Origin: Pollenia angustigena
Taxonomy: Eukaryota > Arthropoda > Insecta > Diptera > Polleniidae
DNA: 64,000 nt
Assembly (NCBI GenBank): GCA_930367215.1
Contig: OV884059.1
Span: 237,335,803 to 237,399,802, forward strand
Reading direction: 5' to 3'
Both the position numbers and the translations under genes were made by a program. How positions within the stretch are numbered: the stretch's first letter is position 1; each line of letters starts with the position of its first letter. The notes under the pieces were generated by a model, which saw only the letters and a program-made list of their open reading frames with translations, had not been told where the DNA came from and did not search any database. Positions 21,067-32,500 of the stretch are shown here, piece by piece.

Positions 21067-22252
21067 ACATGTACGTTTGTGACCGAATATGATAAACCTT
21101 ATGTAAAACAGCAATTTTGACAGACATGAACAATTACATGTGACTTAAAAATTTGACATGTCAGATGACAAATACATGTCGTGTACGGGCGCCTTTACAA
21201 TCAATAAAAAAATGTAAAAAGACGACAACATTAAAGAGCGTTCAAACCAATAGCGCGTTTATTAAATTTTTGAAGAGTTGTCCACATTTTTGTAAAAAAA
21301 TTTGTACAAATCAAAAAAATTTTCAAACAAGCGTTTGTTGGAAAATAATTCGGCAATAATTTTTTCTGTGTAGTCTTATATTTTGACCGAAATAAGGCAT
21401 TTATGTGCTACGTATATTTTATCATAACTTGAGAACGATATTGATATTTTACAAATAGGTATATTATGAATAAAAATCAGTAAACAAAATGTTAACTAGA
21501 CGTGATTGAATAAACTATTTGCATTTAGCACGCTAAAGTGAATTAAAATCACATAATCAAGTTCTCTAGATCGACTTTTTTTAGTTTTTTGCCGAGCTGT
21601 GTTAATAAAACTTTAATATTTTTAAAAAGCCTTTTCTGATATTTAAGGAAGCTTAAAGTAATATAATTTCAACTATAGACGGAAAGAATTATGTACTAAT
21701 TCACCAGAAAATATATCTTGAACCACGAAAATTTTGCACTATTCTCGTCCAAGTCAAAAATTTCTTATTGTATATAAACATAAGCAAAAAGTTGTGACTC
21801 AAAGCGAACTAAAATTTACTGAAATACAGCTAAAAAATTAATTTTAATTCCATAGTTGCTTAAATCAAGTTTTCTTTGCTTTTTATTTTACAAAATCAGA
21901 AGAAAAGCCTAAAATTTTTCCATAAAAACGTATAGCACTAGTTAGTTTATAAAAAAAAACTTTGTTTCTTGATTCTATTTTAAAATCAGACTAATATTAA
22001 ATAAATGCTTCTTGAAATTTTTGATCATATACCAAAAACGTGAATTTTTTAATCATGAGAAAATGTTTCTTTATTTAAGGAATTTTTACTTAATATGAAC
22101 AAAATAAGTTAAAATCAGTTATTTAGTTTTGAATTTTCTTGTTTTAAGAAACGAAATGGATTTCTTTATAAAATAAACTTCTTTCCTTTTCGACAGTTTA
22201 AAAGCGCTTAATCTAGCGCCAAAGGCGCTAAATTGGCAACTCTGGTAATAAT

Positions 22253-22661
22253 CGTAATTATTTAGAGTACCATGCAGCTTTGCTGTCAAATACACATTCG
22301 CCAAACTTATCCAGTTTGAGCAGAAATCCCAACTTAAAGAAGAACATATTGTTTCATTGTCGCCTTTCTCAATGGGTTATTACTACGTCTACATACATAC
22401 CTATTTAAGAAGAAACTATATGGTTATAAACAAAAACGCAAATATTTTGCATGAATTAATAGTGTTAACGAACGTTTTAATGAGCAGTTAATTTTATGGG
22501 TAATATTACTATAAATGCCACTTATAAGAATAATAAAATAAGTTAACATCATTCTCAAAAAAACAAAAAAAAAAAAAACAGTAAAAGTAAAGTCTGTACA
22601 CGAAATCGTTGTGACGTTTAAGCAACTAGTCTTAAGATAAGTTTTAAAAATTTTTAATTTT
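22253..22661. other. AT-rich spacer
   Basis: No feature supported. The flank beyond the hAT element continues the sequence left of 12174. Confidence 0.35.
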
Positions 22662-22961
22662 CTATTGGTAGAGCAAATCTGTCAAAGGATTTTGAAAAGT
22701 TAGATGCAGAAAATATTCGTCGAACATTTTAATCCTTTAAAGTGCCGTTTGAGTATACTTTTGTGGGGAAGTAAAAAAAGGATAAACTACCCCTTAAAAT
22801 AAGTGAATTAGAGAAGTACAAGTACACAGAAGTACATTAAAAATATTTTTTTTTTGACTTATACCAAACGCCTTTTCAAAAAATTCAAAACTTTAGGGGC
22901 CAATATTTCGGGAACCAGAGCAAACTTTTCAAAACTCTTTGCAGATTTGCTCTACCAATAG
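22662..22961. mobile_element. 300-bp MITE with CTATTGGTAGAGCAAATCTG ends
   Basis: CTATTGGTAGAGCAAATCTG at the left is mirrored exactly at the right end, and similarity continues for about 40 bp (AAAGNNTTTTGAAAAGTT). No clear target duplication and no coding capacity. Confidence 0.75.
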
Positions 22962-23921
22962 TCTAGTTTTATTTCGCGTTGCAAGTATTGAGGCTGGCGG
23001 CGATGACCCGAATTTTGTTGCACTGTATTATTAATGAATAAATAAATAAAAAAAACTACCTTTTCCGAGACCTACTTGCTGGATTATTACCCACCAAAAT
23101 CATAACATTAAATATAACATAATCGGTTAAATATTGTTTTATGTGTTTATCATAGAAAAAGTATTTTCGTGCACATAATTTACTTAGGGATCAAACAATT
23201 TTGCAAATAATTCTTAAAATATTCAATAGGTATATTTTAACTTTTATACTCGTAGAATAAAATCACAATCTACCGAAATTCGCTAATGAAATTCTGTCTA
23301 CGCCTATTATCTTCTTTTCCAAATTGATGAATGGGATGTATTGTGTTATTGAACCATGTGTTGTTTTAGTTCTAAGAAATTTTGTTATAGAATTATTCAA
23401 ATTATTGCAAATCATAAACTTTTTTTTTAAACATAAACACTGACCATCAAAAAATTCAATTTAAGATAAATGGTGTAAATACTACTGTAGACTGGTTGTG
23501 TGAAGGAAAGTATATTGAACTCTTTGCTTCGTTAAATACTAAGAAAGCAGACTTAGTTCAACGGTTTACCTTTTCCCCAAATGGAGAGAAGAAGTTCAAT
23601 CCTTATGAATTTTAATGCTACAAAGAAAAAATAATTGCCAAAAATTTTTCAATTAATTAATTAATAAATTTTTTTAATTTTTGGTTTGTTGCAATTAATT
23701 TTTTTAGTCAAAACACACAAATTTAAATGTTTGTTCATATGTTGTGTATTAAGTTTATGCAATAAATTTTTTAATTTACTAAATTTGTGTATCACGACTC
23801 GAATATACAAATCCCTTAATTGATATAAACAATTATTTTGCAGGGGCAAAATTAGTAAATGATTTAACTGTCTGAACGAATTGTTTAATTAAAGTCGATT
23901 TTCTATTGTTTCTGTGTACTA
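22962..23921. other. AT-rich spacer
   Basis: No supported gene. A short AATAAATAAATAAA run lies at about 23036-23049. Confidence 0.35.
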
Positions 23922-24316
23922 CAATTGAAGCACAGCCGCGAAAAACGTTGTAAACGCCACATTTTGCAAAAACTGTTTTTTTGCAGATAAACGTTGACTT
24001 TACTCTCTTACACAGTTTAAACATCAAATCAACCAAAACTATGCACCTTAACGCCTTCAAAATGGCATGCTAAGAGTCAGCCAGTGGAAGAACATTGCAA
24101 GTTACTAACAAAATGATGAAACCGAAATGTTTTTGCAGTGCGGAATAATGTTTTAAAAGCCTTTTGCATTAAAGATTTTATCATCATTATTTTAAATAAT
24201 AATAATAAAAAAATTTTTAAAACAAATAATGCTGCTTGTCAAAAAACGTTTTTTTGCTCTCCTGAAAAATTATTATTTTGTAACTTAAAACGTTATTCGC
24301 GGCTGTGCTTCAATTG
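23922..24316. mobile_element. 395-bp MITE with CAATTGAAGCACAGCCGCG ends
   Basis: A roughly 28-bp terminal inverted repeat (CAATTGAAGCACAGCCGCGA followed by A(A/T)AACGTT) faces its partner at 24289-24316. AT-rich, non-coding interior. Confidence 0.8.
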
Positions 24317-25054
24317 TTTACGTTGGAAAGATTTTTGTGCAGGGTAAATCCGACGTTTTGAATTTCTCTAAAAATTTAGCAATAAGCTAGCATAGGCTGT
24401 TTATTAGACGATTGTGTTAAATATACAACAACTCCTAAAAGAATCTTGTGAAAATTGTGATTATGGTACCCATTTTAAATTCACAAGGTAAAACTGTAGA
24501 CCTCCAATATGTTTGTATAAATGGCTTTATGTAAATAACCAGATCCGTCACATATTCGAAAAGCTCTGCAGGTATATTGTTTCCTAACCTCTGGACAGCT
24601 TTCCCAACATCGTCTGGAGCATGAACTGTTGAGGTATGTGTTATCTACGAGGTTTGAAGTAGTAACCCAGTAGGGTCATTATTTCTCCAAGGTCTTCAAG
24701 AGGGCTTATTCTCGACCATTATTTTGTAAAAATTATACTACTGATACTAAGTCATAAATATGTGCTTGACAAAGATCTTCATCCTTTATGAACGAATTTT
24801 CGTTAAGAAATTTATATTGAAAACATCAACAATAAACTTCAGTTTGTCAATATTATGAAATGGGAATTTAGCACATTGTAACCTAACCTTGTTAATTAAT
24901 TTTTGAATCCCAAGAAAAACTTTGATAACTGATATGCATGTGACAGTGTTAACAAAACTGAACTGGCAAAATAAAATAAAGAAATTGGTTTTATTTTTCA
25001 AAGTTATTTTCGGGAATACAAAATTTATTATAAATAAGATTTCTGTATGACGTG
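24317..25054. other. spacer with a fragment of the foldback family
   Basis: Part of 24800-24910 (AACAATAAACTTCAGTTTGTC) repeats the right-arm edge of the foldback at 25055-25645. No gene seen. Confidence 0.4.
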
Positions 25055-25645
25055 CTAAGTTCCCAATTGTTCATATTTGATAAATACACTGAGATTTATT
25101 GTTGAAGGAAAGCTAGCTTCTATGCGCATTTCACTGGTTGCATAGGCCAGCTCATCAGGAAACCTTTTCCAAAGATTTTAGAAAAGCCAAATATATTATA
25201 CAAATAAAACCCTAAAAGCGAATAAGTCTTACTTTTTCCAATATCAAAGCTAAAACAAAACACCAACAATAAACATTGAGTTTATCTTTTCTTACCTTAT
25301 TTTTGTTTTTTCTTTACCCACTTACAACTACATCTAGAATTGACAAAAAAATCAACCAATTGTGGTCGGGATTGTAAGAAAAGATAAACTCACTGTTTAT
25401 TGTTGTTGTTTTTGTTTAAGCTTTGATATTGTTACAAGTAAAACTGGGGCTTATAATTCTTATTCGCTTAACAGTTTTATTTGTATAATATCTTTAGTTT
25501 TTCAAAAATCTTTGGATGAAGTTTCCTGACGATCTCGCCTAAGCAACCAGTGAAATGCGCATAGAAATAGCTTATCCCATCAACAATAAACTTCAGTTTG
25601 TCAATAGTATGAAATGGGAATTAAGCACACTATGACGTAACCTTG
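25055..25645. mobile_element. long foldback element
   Basis: Two arms of roughly 280 bp (about 25057-25350 and 25365-25643) are imperfect reverse complements, sharing TATGCGCATTTCACTGGTTG and CAATAAAC(A)TTGAGTTTATC-type words. Related single-arm copies lie at 51150-51530 and 54890-55165, where TIRs CGTGCTTAATTCCCAGTTTT are visible. Non-coding. Transcription would give a long hairpin RNA. Confidence 0.75.
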
Positions 25646-25738
25646 TTAACAAATTTGATTTTTTTTATTCTTTTTTTAATGGAAATTTCCAAATGGAAAC
25701 TTTTATTTGAAAACACAGTAAATTAATTTTTTTATTTA

Positions 25739-25879
25739 ACGGCCTGTTTTTAGAAAACGTAAACAAGTGAGTGAGTGAGAAATAATATTGAAAACAACAA
25801 TAAAAAACGAAAATTTGTTTTTGTTTTCAATATAATTTCTCACTCACTCACTTGTTTACGGTTTCTAAAAACAGGCCGT
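25739..25879. repeat. 141-bp near-perfect hairpin
   Basis: ACGGCCTGTTTTTAGAAA...GTAAACAAGTGAGTGAGTGA is mirrored across an AT-rich loop of about 20 bases, with stem arms of about 60 bp. Not coding; probably a foldback MITE. Confidence 0.85.
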
Positions 25880-25906
25880 AAGTTTATTAAAAAAAAAAAA
25901 AAAAAT

Positions 25907-26116
25907 GCAGCCATGTTCTAGAAATCAAATTCGAGTGAAGTGGATATCGAACAAATTTCAAAAACTATCCTTTAAGGTTCATAAAAAGAGTCCGTTCTAT
26001 ATACGTCATACTTTGAGTACCACTTTTATTTGTGAGAATTTCCATTTTTTAAAAAATTGATTTAAAATTACCTTCGATATTAATTTCACTCGATTTGAAT
26101 TTTCAGAACATGGCCG
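25907..26116. mobile_element. 210-bp MITE, GC(A/G)GCCATGTTCT ends
   Basis: The left end GCAGCCATGTTCTAGAAATC faces a right end that reads CGGCCATGTTCTGAAAATTC in reverse, with CGAGTGAA nearby in both arms. Poly-A runs lie directly outside both ends. Confidence 0.7.
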
Positions 26117-26264
26117 ATTATTAGAAAAAAAAAAAAATGCAAACAAATACACTTTATACAAATTTGGGTGCTCAAGTAGGTTAATTGTCTAGTCTTTTAG
26201 TGTAAAAGTGGTGAATGCAATTACTGTCAGAGACTTTGGAATGTTTCAATACAACAGGTTATTC

Positions 26265-26509
26265 GTTGCACAATGAAAAAAAACTAATTTCAATTAAAAA
26301 ATTTGTGATATTCATTAAAAAATTAATAAAATTTGCACCTGCAAACACATAAATAGTATCAATTAAACGTTTGATTCACTTGATTAAACGTTTAATTCAC
26401 TTGATTAAATATTTAATTTACTTGATTAAATTTTTAATTAAAACTGATTTTATTTTTGATTAATGGTTTAATTGGTGAAAAATTTTAGAGAATTTTTTCT
26501 GTGCACTAT
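26265..26509. repeat. TTGATTAAATATTTAAT-rich MITE copy
   Basis: Repeated TTGATTAAA(C/T)GTTTAATTCAC words lead to GGTGAAAAATTTT and TTTTTTCTGTG at the right. Related to 46798-46936 and to the full palindromic element at 51578-51820. Confidence 0.6.
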
Positions 26510-26712
26510 TAATCCGTAAATAAAGTTAGAATAAAATTTATAATTAGATTTGTAACACGTATGTAATAAATAGGTCTACGTTACTATTGTTCGGTTAATT
26601 TAGTTAGAACATAATTTGTAATTGTGTTTGTAACTCTTATGAAATAAATAAAAATAAATATTACAGCAAAATCATGTTACTTTTTAAATTTATATATTTA
26701 TTGCACCTCCTA

Positions 26713-27114
26713 CACAGAAAAAATGTTCACCAAAATTTTTTTCCACTAAATCAAGTAATGCTGTTTCAAACAATTTTTTTTAATTGTTCCAATTAATTTG
26801 CCTTAATTATAACGGTTGAGTGTATATTTGCAAATATGAAAACATACACACAAACTACAAAATATTTTAAAGTTTCAAACAATTTTTTGATTTTTTAAAT
26901 TAACCGTGTTAATTGAAAAAAATATTATAATTTGTATTTAGGTTTTATTTATTTAGCCACTTTGATTGATTGAAACTCCACAGCAAGAAGAGCTCAAACT
27001 TACAAATATGTTAATTGATATGATCAATTTGTTTGCAGGCGGAAAATCAGTACGAAATTTAATTAATAGTAAAAATTTCTAAAAAACGTTCTTTGGCTTT
27101 TTCATTTTTTCTGT
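26713..27114. mobile_element. CACAGAAAAAAT-ended element, degraded
   Basis: TACACAGAAAAAATG at the left and CATTTTTTCTGTGT at the right are inverted. The interior is rich in TTTCAAACAATTTTTT, as in Z. No coding capacity. Confidence 0.55.
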
Positions 27115-28009
27115 GTTCTGTTTTTGCTCCCGTCTCCGATTTTTTTATCTGAATCTCCAGTTTAACATACATTTATTCAAATTTCTCGGGGAACAAAATC
27201 AATTTATGATAGACTTGGTTTTATTCTAAAGCCTTTTATTCCTAAAAATGATTTGCAAATATGTAGAAGTGTTGTTCAGTGTAAACAACCATATTTGTAC
27301 TGAAATTTCTAACATGCGTGCAATGGTAGTTAAAAATTTAACTACAGTTTGTTCTTTTTTTTATACCATCAGCTAACACAAGTGATCAATAATGATACAT
27401 TGACTTTGTCATTCCGTGTGTTACGCAAAAAAAAACTCTATAAAGATATATGAATTTTCTGAGACCTTGAGTAATTCCAAGTCCATTTAGCCATGTCCAT
27501 CGGCCTGTTCGTCTGTTAAAAACACACGCAGTTCTGAACGACCCCACAGAAAATAATAATTTTGGTGCCAAACAGTTTCTAGTATTTCCAAAGAGTTTGA
27601 TTTTTCACGCATTAAAGTGTTTGCCGCTAACAAAAACCGAAAAGCACTAGAATTCCCCTAAACTTGTATGAATTTATAGTTAAATTTCATCAAACTGAGT
27701 TTTATATGGCGAAAACTTACACCCTAAAATTGTAACATTTTATAGATCCCATATATATAGCGCTTCTTATAACGCTCTATTACATCTTAAGCTTTGATGA
27801 ATTAAAATTCTGTATGGTACACATTACCCAGCCAAAACTTTCCTTACTATGTAACGTATATTCTAATGAGATATTTCGATAACCTCCTTTTATTTTTTAA
27901 AAAATATAACTCATTATTTTTAAAAGGAGGTAGGTCCCTATTTAAACGCATTTCTGTATTATCATGAAGTACCTATTTTAAAGGAAGAAACATTTACGTA
28001 AACCAAAAT
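27115..28009. other. spacer with part of the CATTCCGTGTG repeat family
   Basis: 27360-27560 (TTTATACCATCAG... GTCATTCCGTGTG ... TTTAGCCATGTCC) is related to the longer repeat at 29587-30715. Otherwise AT-rich with no gene. Confidence 0.45.
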
Positions 28010-28095
28010 CATTTGGCTGATCTGAGATTCGAACCCACGATTTTACGAATGACATTATAAATTTATGTCTTTAGTGTTTCCCTTCAGAGGTCAAA
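28010..28095 (-). other. tRNA-like fragment
   Basis: The minus strand contains GGGTTCGAATCTCAG, a box B match. A box A is not convincing and the cloverleaf does not close. Probably a third SINE head or a decayed tRNA. Confidence 0.3.
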
Positions 28096-28611
28096 GTCAA
28101 TATCTTATTGTAGGCTGCAGCTTTAAAAAAATATTCAGCGGCAGCTCCAGGCCGGCTGAAGCCGATGTTAAATCAACTTATTTTCATTAACCCTGCAGCC
28201 ACACGATCAAATTTTTCTTGATAGTCCTTTACATATACTGTTTGTCAAAATTTACATAAATTGAAAGCTGTAACTTAGGCTCAACTGTTTTAAGCAATTT
28301 ACTTTCACGATGTCATCAAGAAACCAAATTATAAAGACAACCTTGTAATCAACTGTTAAATTGGACGGAAAATTGCCAAACAAATGGAAAGGTAAAATTG
28401 GAAGTAATCTCGCGGTCAATTTAAATAGTGTGATTGAAATGAATTGAAAGGCAAAACTTGATCGTTTGGCCTCCAAGTAATTCAAAAACCAACTAATAAA
28501 TACCAATTAACTTCCGGTGAAAGGTATAAAAAGAGTTATATTTGTTGTTAAATTTTAATTAGAAAGCTCTTTATTTTCTGACTCTGATGAACTATCTACA
28601 ATTATAGTTGC
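28096..28611. other. AT-rich spacer
   Basis: No feature supported. Confidence 0.3.
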
Positions 28612-29313
28612 AACCTGTTCCCATGTTCTGTAACTCTTGCGTCGAGAAACTTTTCGATTGAAATGTGTGAAATAAAACAAAATGCCATATAATGAAGCAA
28701 ACAGCTGTTTTTCCCACTAAACTGTGTCTGTAACGTACTAATTATCACGTAGGAATCACAGAAAAAGTGTGTCTGTAATATTTTTGGGAGAAAAGTTCCC
28801 GCTTTGAACTGTCAAATAAACTCAAGAATAAAAATGGGGCGAGAAAAAATTTTAACACTTAAAAACAATAGAAAGAAAAATAATATTTAAATATTTTGTT
28901 CTTGACACATTTTTTCATTATTTAATTAGTTTGCTTTAAACATTTTTATAAAATATACGAATGTTTTCAAAGCTCATTTGCAAACAACAAACATTAAAGA
29001 CGCACTTTACATTATTTGGTATAGCCGACGATTGTTTTTTCGCCGTCGTTGTTTCAAATGTTTCGATTTTAGTAAATTTTGGTCGCCGTCAATTATATGT
29101 GTTACTGGCGTTCTCAACGTCTGCAATGTCGCATAGGCTTCGAGTGGAATATTATGACATTTATAACGTAACGACGTAATCTCTTTTGATAGTTTTCGAC
29201 ATGAGTTACAGACACATTTTTTTCTCACTTTTCGAGAAACAATGGAATATTTTGTTTCACATCTTTTCGATGCGAAAAGTTTTCACTAAAGTTACAGAAC
29301 ATGGGTACTGTTT
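28612..29313. mobile_element. TIR element T, copy 1
   Basis: Ends (A)ACCTGTTCCCATGTTCTG and AACAGTACCCATGTTCTG are inverted, with CTGTAACT continuing in both. It aligns with copy 2 at 52415-53130 in the opposite orientation. A 73-codon frame at 29007-29228 (minus) is about 78% identical to the matching frame in copy 2, keeps cysteines at 5, 7, 10 and 25, but begins with GTG and has no ATG start. A similar-length antisense frame is open too. Confidence 0.7.
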
Positions 29314-29585
29314 AGAAAGATAACTTTTTGTATCTTTAAGGTTGGCAAAAAAGGATTAAGTCAGAAAATTATTGATTTCCCATATTTAATTGATGTATTT
29401 TCTAAAAGGCAAATGATAACGATTGAAAGCAGTTGTGCTGGAGTAAAGCCCCAGTTAGCTGACAGTAACAGTAACCTTGCAAACAGCTGCTTCGTTTTGT
29501 TGTACATAAAGCAATTAGAACGATTATAGTTAGCAGTAAGATGTAACTTAACCGTAACGTTTAAATCTGTAGAAAATTTTTTTGT

Positions 29586-30715
29586 CTTGCTTTTTATACC
29601 CTCCATCACAATTAGTTGTGAAGAGGCTATATTAAGTTTGTCATTCCGTGTGAAACTTTTTTATTATTCATCTCAGACGCCATACAGTATATATATATAT
29701 ATATTCTGGGTCCTAGAGTAATTCTAAGTCGATTTAGCCATGTCCGTCTGTCTGTCCGGCTGTCACGCTCACTTTCGAACAACTCAAAAGAAATGCACAA
29801 ACTTGGTGCCAAATTGCTTGTAGTTTTCCTAGGCAGTTTGGGATTGAAATCCAGCAAAATTGGTTTAGTAGGACCAGAGCTATGAATCAAAATGTGGAAC
29901 CACCACCTAAAAAAATTGATAATTTTGTTACAAAAAATAACATAAATGCTGGAACAAGGCACGGAATGAGATAAGATTTTGCAAAAATTTGTTTTATTTG
30001 ACTGTAAATCACACCTGTGAAATTTCGTGAAGATCCGTTCATAATTTACCCTAAGCCCCATATAAACACTACTCCCGGAAAACAGTTTAGTAAGCCTAAA
30101 ACCGTAAAAAATAACGCTAGCATAACAAAATTTGGTACGTCACAGTCTTTTAGGACTGGAAATAACACTGTGAAATTTCGTGACGATCGGTCCACAATTT
30201 ACCTTAGGCCCCATATAAACCCTACTACCGGAAAACAGTTTAGTACGCCTAAAACTGTAAAAAATAATATAGGACTATAAATGATATTGTGAAATTTCGT
30301 GAAGATTGGTACATAATTAACCCTAGGCCCCATAGAAACCCTACTCCCGGAAAACAGTTTAGTACACCTATATATATGTATATGTGTTCCTCTAACTCCC
30401 ATTGGAGCATAGGGCGCCTAACACCATAATTAATAATGCTAGCATAAAAGAAATTGGTACGTCACAGTTTAAAAGGACTAGAAATGACGCTGTGAAACTT
30501 CGAGATGATCGGTCCATAATTTACCCTAGGCGTCATATAAATCCTACTACCGGAAAACGGTTTAGTCGCCTAAAACCATGATTAATAACAAATCGTCACA
30601 GTTTAAGATAATAATAACATCATACAGATATTACTCCTTAAACATTTGAACTGTCGGTGGAGGGTATCAAAGATTCGGCACAGCCGAATATAGCACTCTA
30701 ACTTGTTTTCTGTAC
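29586..30715. mobile_element. dispersed repeat with internal tandem units
   Basis: Starts TTTATACCCTCCATCACAA, carries GTCATTCCGTGTGA and TTTAGCCATGTCCGTCTG, and ends GGAGGGTATCAAAGATTCGG then CACAGCCGAATATAGCAC. Inside, about four imperfect units of TGTGAAATTTCGTGAAGATC... ...CCCCATATAAACCCTACT (120-200 bp each) repeat from 30013 to 30570. Family pieces recur at 27360, 44945, 54790 and 58475. Frames here are translations of the repeats. The class is not known to me. Confidence 0.6.
29686..29703. repeat. (AT)n microsatellite
   Basis: About nine AT units. Confidence 0.9.
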
Positions 30716-32492
30716 GGTTGCATTTCTGTTACTGTCAGCTAACTGGGGCTTTAAGTCATTTACGCCAAGAGAAAGAAAGTTAAGCCACATCAAAAACTGA
30801 ACATGCATTATTTTAGACTTCAGACCTTTTTGTTCAAAGATATTTCTTTGTGTAATTGTAATAAATAACTTTAAAATTATACATTTAAGATTATTGCAAA
30901 AATAACGGGATATGTATATTTGCAACTTCGAGGGTTTTAATTTTTCAATGCAACCACCTTGAATTTTTAATTCTAGCCAAAAAAATGTTCGGCTAAGCTG
31001 GTAATGTTGGCTTAAAATCCAAGCCAAAGCCAGCTGGACCTTGGGCGAATAATGCTAAGAGCAAAAAAAAAACACCTTCGGCTGCGCTAAGCCAGCTTGG
31101 AGCCGATCCAGAACCTCTACTCCTCGTCTGTTTTTTTATATTACCAGTAAGCAAAAAATGACACATACATACATACATACATACATACATACATACATAC
31201 ATACAAACATGTTTAAATGTTTATTAAAAAAGCTCAAGGCCCATTTGGAATTATTTTTTTTATTGATGTTTTTTTTAAGTTTTGCTTTCTAGCTAACTAA
31301 GCCACGCACATTCGCACAAAACCGTGCAAATTATGAAAATGCACTTTATTAGTGCTGTAATGTAATGCGTTGAGGAAGTTGCTGGTTTGATCGTTGCAGC
31401 TTTTATATAAGTAAAGCTTAGAAATTTAAATGAATTGTCGAATTCAGCAGAGCCGACCTTAAGATTTATACTTGTTATTGAAAGAACTGTTATTTTATAT
31501 AAGCAAATTAAACTTTAAGTGCCCTTCAGAATCATTTTCGGTTTTTTTTTAAATCCAGTTTTAAAATCAAAAATAAGAAGTAGTTTTTTCTATCAAACTA
31601 TGCCTCATAAATATGTAAACTGTAATCTTACAGAAATTTTTTTCGGTATAGGGTCCCTCAAGGCCGACTTGTGTAATAACGATTGTCATTTTCAAGGTTA
31701 TTCTTATTTTTATGTCCATTGACACATTTGGTTCGTTGATTTTTATAAATATTTCTTAAGAATTTGTTAAGAATTCAGTTTTTTTTTCTGTTCTATTAGT
31801 ATTCTTGTTGTTCTTACAGCTGCTGCTATAATCGGTAAGAATTAGAGGCAATTAACCTGCCGGAACCATCAGACATCGATGTTGAAATTTGGTGATGTGT
31901 GGAATGTGTTACATGTTCAGTATTTTATTAACTAAATTGGAATGAGACGGCATAAAAGCATGAAATATTAAATTTATTCAGCATTTCACTAGTTTGTTTT
32001 TATATTGTGTTTACTTTTTTAAAATTCTATTGTAATATTATTTTTTTTTCTCATTCAATATTTTATTGATTATGAATGTATTTTTTTCTAAATTCTTTAA
32101 ATTTATATTTTTATTATTTTGTTTTTAATGCATTAAATAGTACATCCACAAATCATGATGACCGCGTGCGTGCGTCAGTTCTGTTTTGGTTTATCTGTTC
32201 AAATGTTAGATGTTTTGTTTTAGAAATATTTGTGTTTTTGATAACTTAATTAATTAAAACATTAAAATTGAATTCAAAACGCATTTTGTCATTATCAATT
32301 AAATTTAAATTCACTTTCGTTGTACGCAACTAAACCAAAAGTCGATTTACGCTCTAGAAAAAAATTTGTTTTTGCAGCGCAAAAACGTCCACCTGTCATA
32401 AGTTCAGAAATGTTATCATAACTAATACAATTAAACTAAGAGTTGATATACATATTTCACTTGTTTTCAATAATGCGCAATGTGAGCATTGC
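30716..32492. other. gene-free AT-rich stretch
   Basis: A CAGCTTGGAG / GCTTTGGCTT-type GC-richer patch lies at 31015-31110. Otherwise low complexity; no gene or paired ends found. Confidence 0.3.
31163..31205. repeat. (CATA)n microsatellite
   Basis: About ten ACAT units in a row. Confidence 0.95.
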
Positions 32493-32500
32493 GAATTTAG

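Larger units (their letters stand above)
13755..21194. mobile_element. Harbinger-like MITE, copy B, split by gypsy
   Basis: 13755-14257 plus 21067-21194 (631 bp together) match copy A reverse-complemented. TTA flanks both sides (13752-13754, 21195-21197). The uninterrupted copy Z2 reads GTTGCTTACGATCAAAT at the same place, an empty site that confirms the insertion point and the TTA duplication. Confidence 0.9.
12388..21372. mobile_element. element Z, copy 1 (CACAGAAAAAAT ends), interrupted
   Basis: TACACAGAAAAAATTATT at the left is mirrored by AATAATTTTTTCTGTGTA at the right. The interior is AATCAAACA-rich, then a GC-richer part (GGCACAAGCAATGACGCGCA). It aligns along most of its length with the uninterrupted copy at 56112-56938. 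Two Harbinger-like MITEs, one carrying the gypsy element, are inserted in it. Non-coding; TA at both ends could be the target duplication. Confidence 0.8.
12182..22244. mobile_element. hAT-like element, outermost layer of the nested stack
   Basis: The left end CAGGGTTGTGAACT and right end CAGAGTTGCCAATT (in reverse) both begin CAGNGTTG, the usual hAT plan. A perfect 8-bp duplication GTAATAAT flanks it (12174-12181, 22245-22252). Inside each end are AAGCGCT/AGCGCTT words. Its own sequence is only about 1.07 kb (12182-12387 plus 21373-22244), AT-rich and without transposase; the rest is later insertions. The flanks read continuously when it is removed. Confidence 0.85.

Noticed and set aside
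12182..22244. An autonomous hAT transposon of 10 kb
   Set aside because: Its length is due to later insertions; its own ~1 kb has no transposase.
29007..29228. 73-codon frame as a gene (also 52499-52720)
   Set aside because: Starts with GTG, not ATG, in both copies; kept only as a finding about element T.
30017..30280. 87-codon frame with repeated RPHINPTTGKQF-like units
   Set aside because: It is the translation of non-coding tandem units in the 29586-30715 repeat.
31163..31205. CRISPR-like or regulatory array
   Set aside because: Plain CATA microsatellite.
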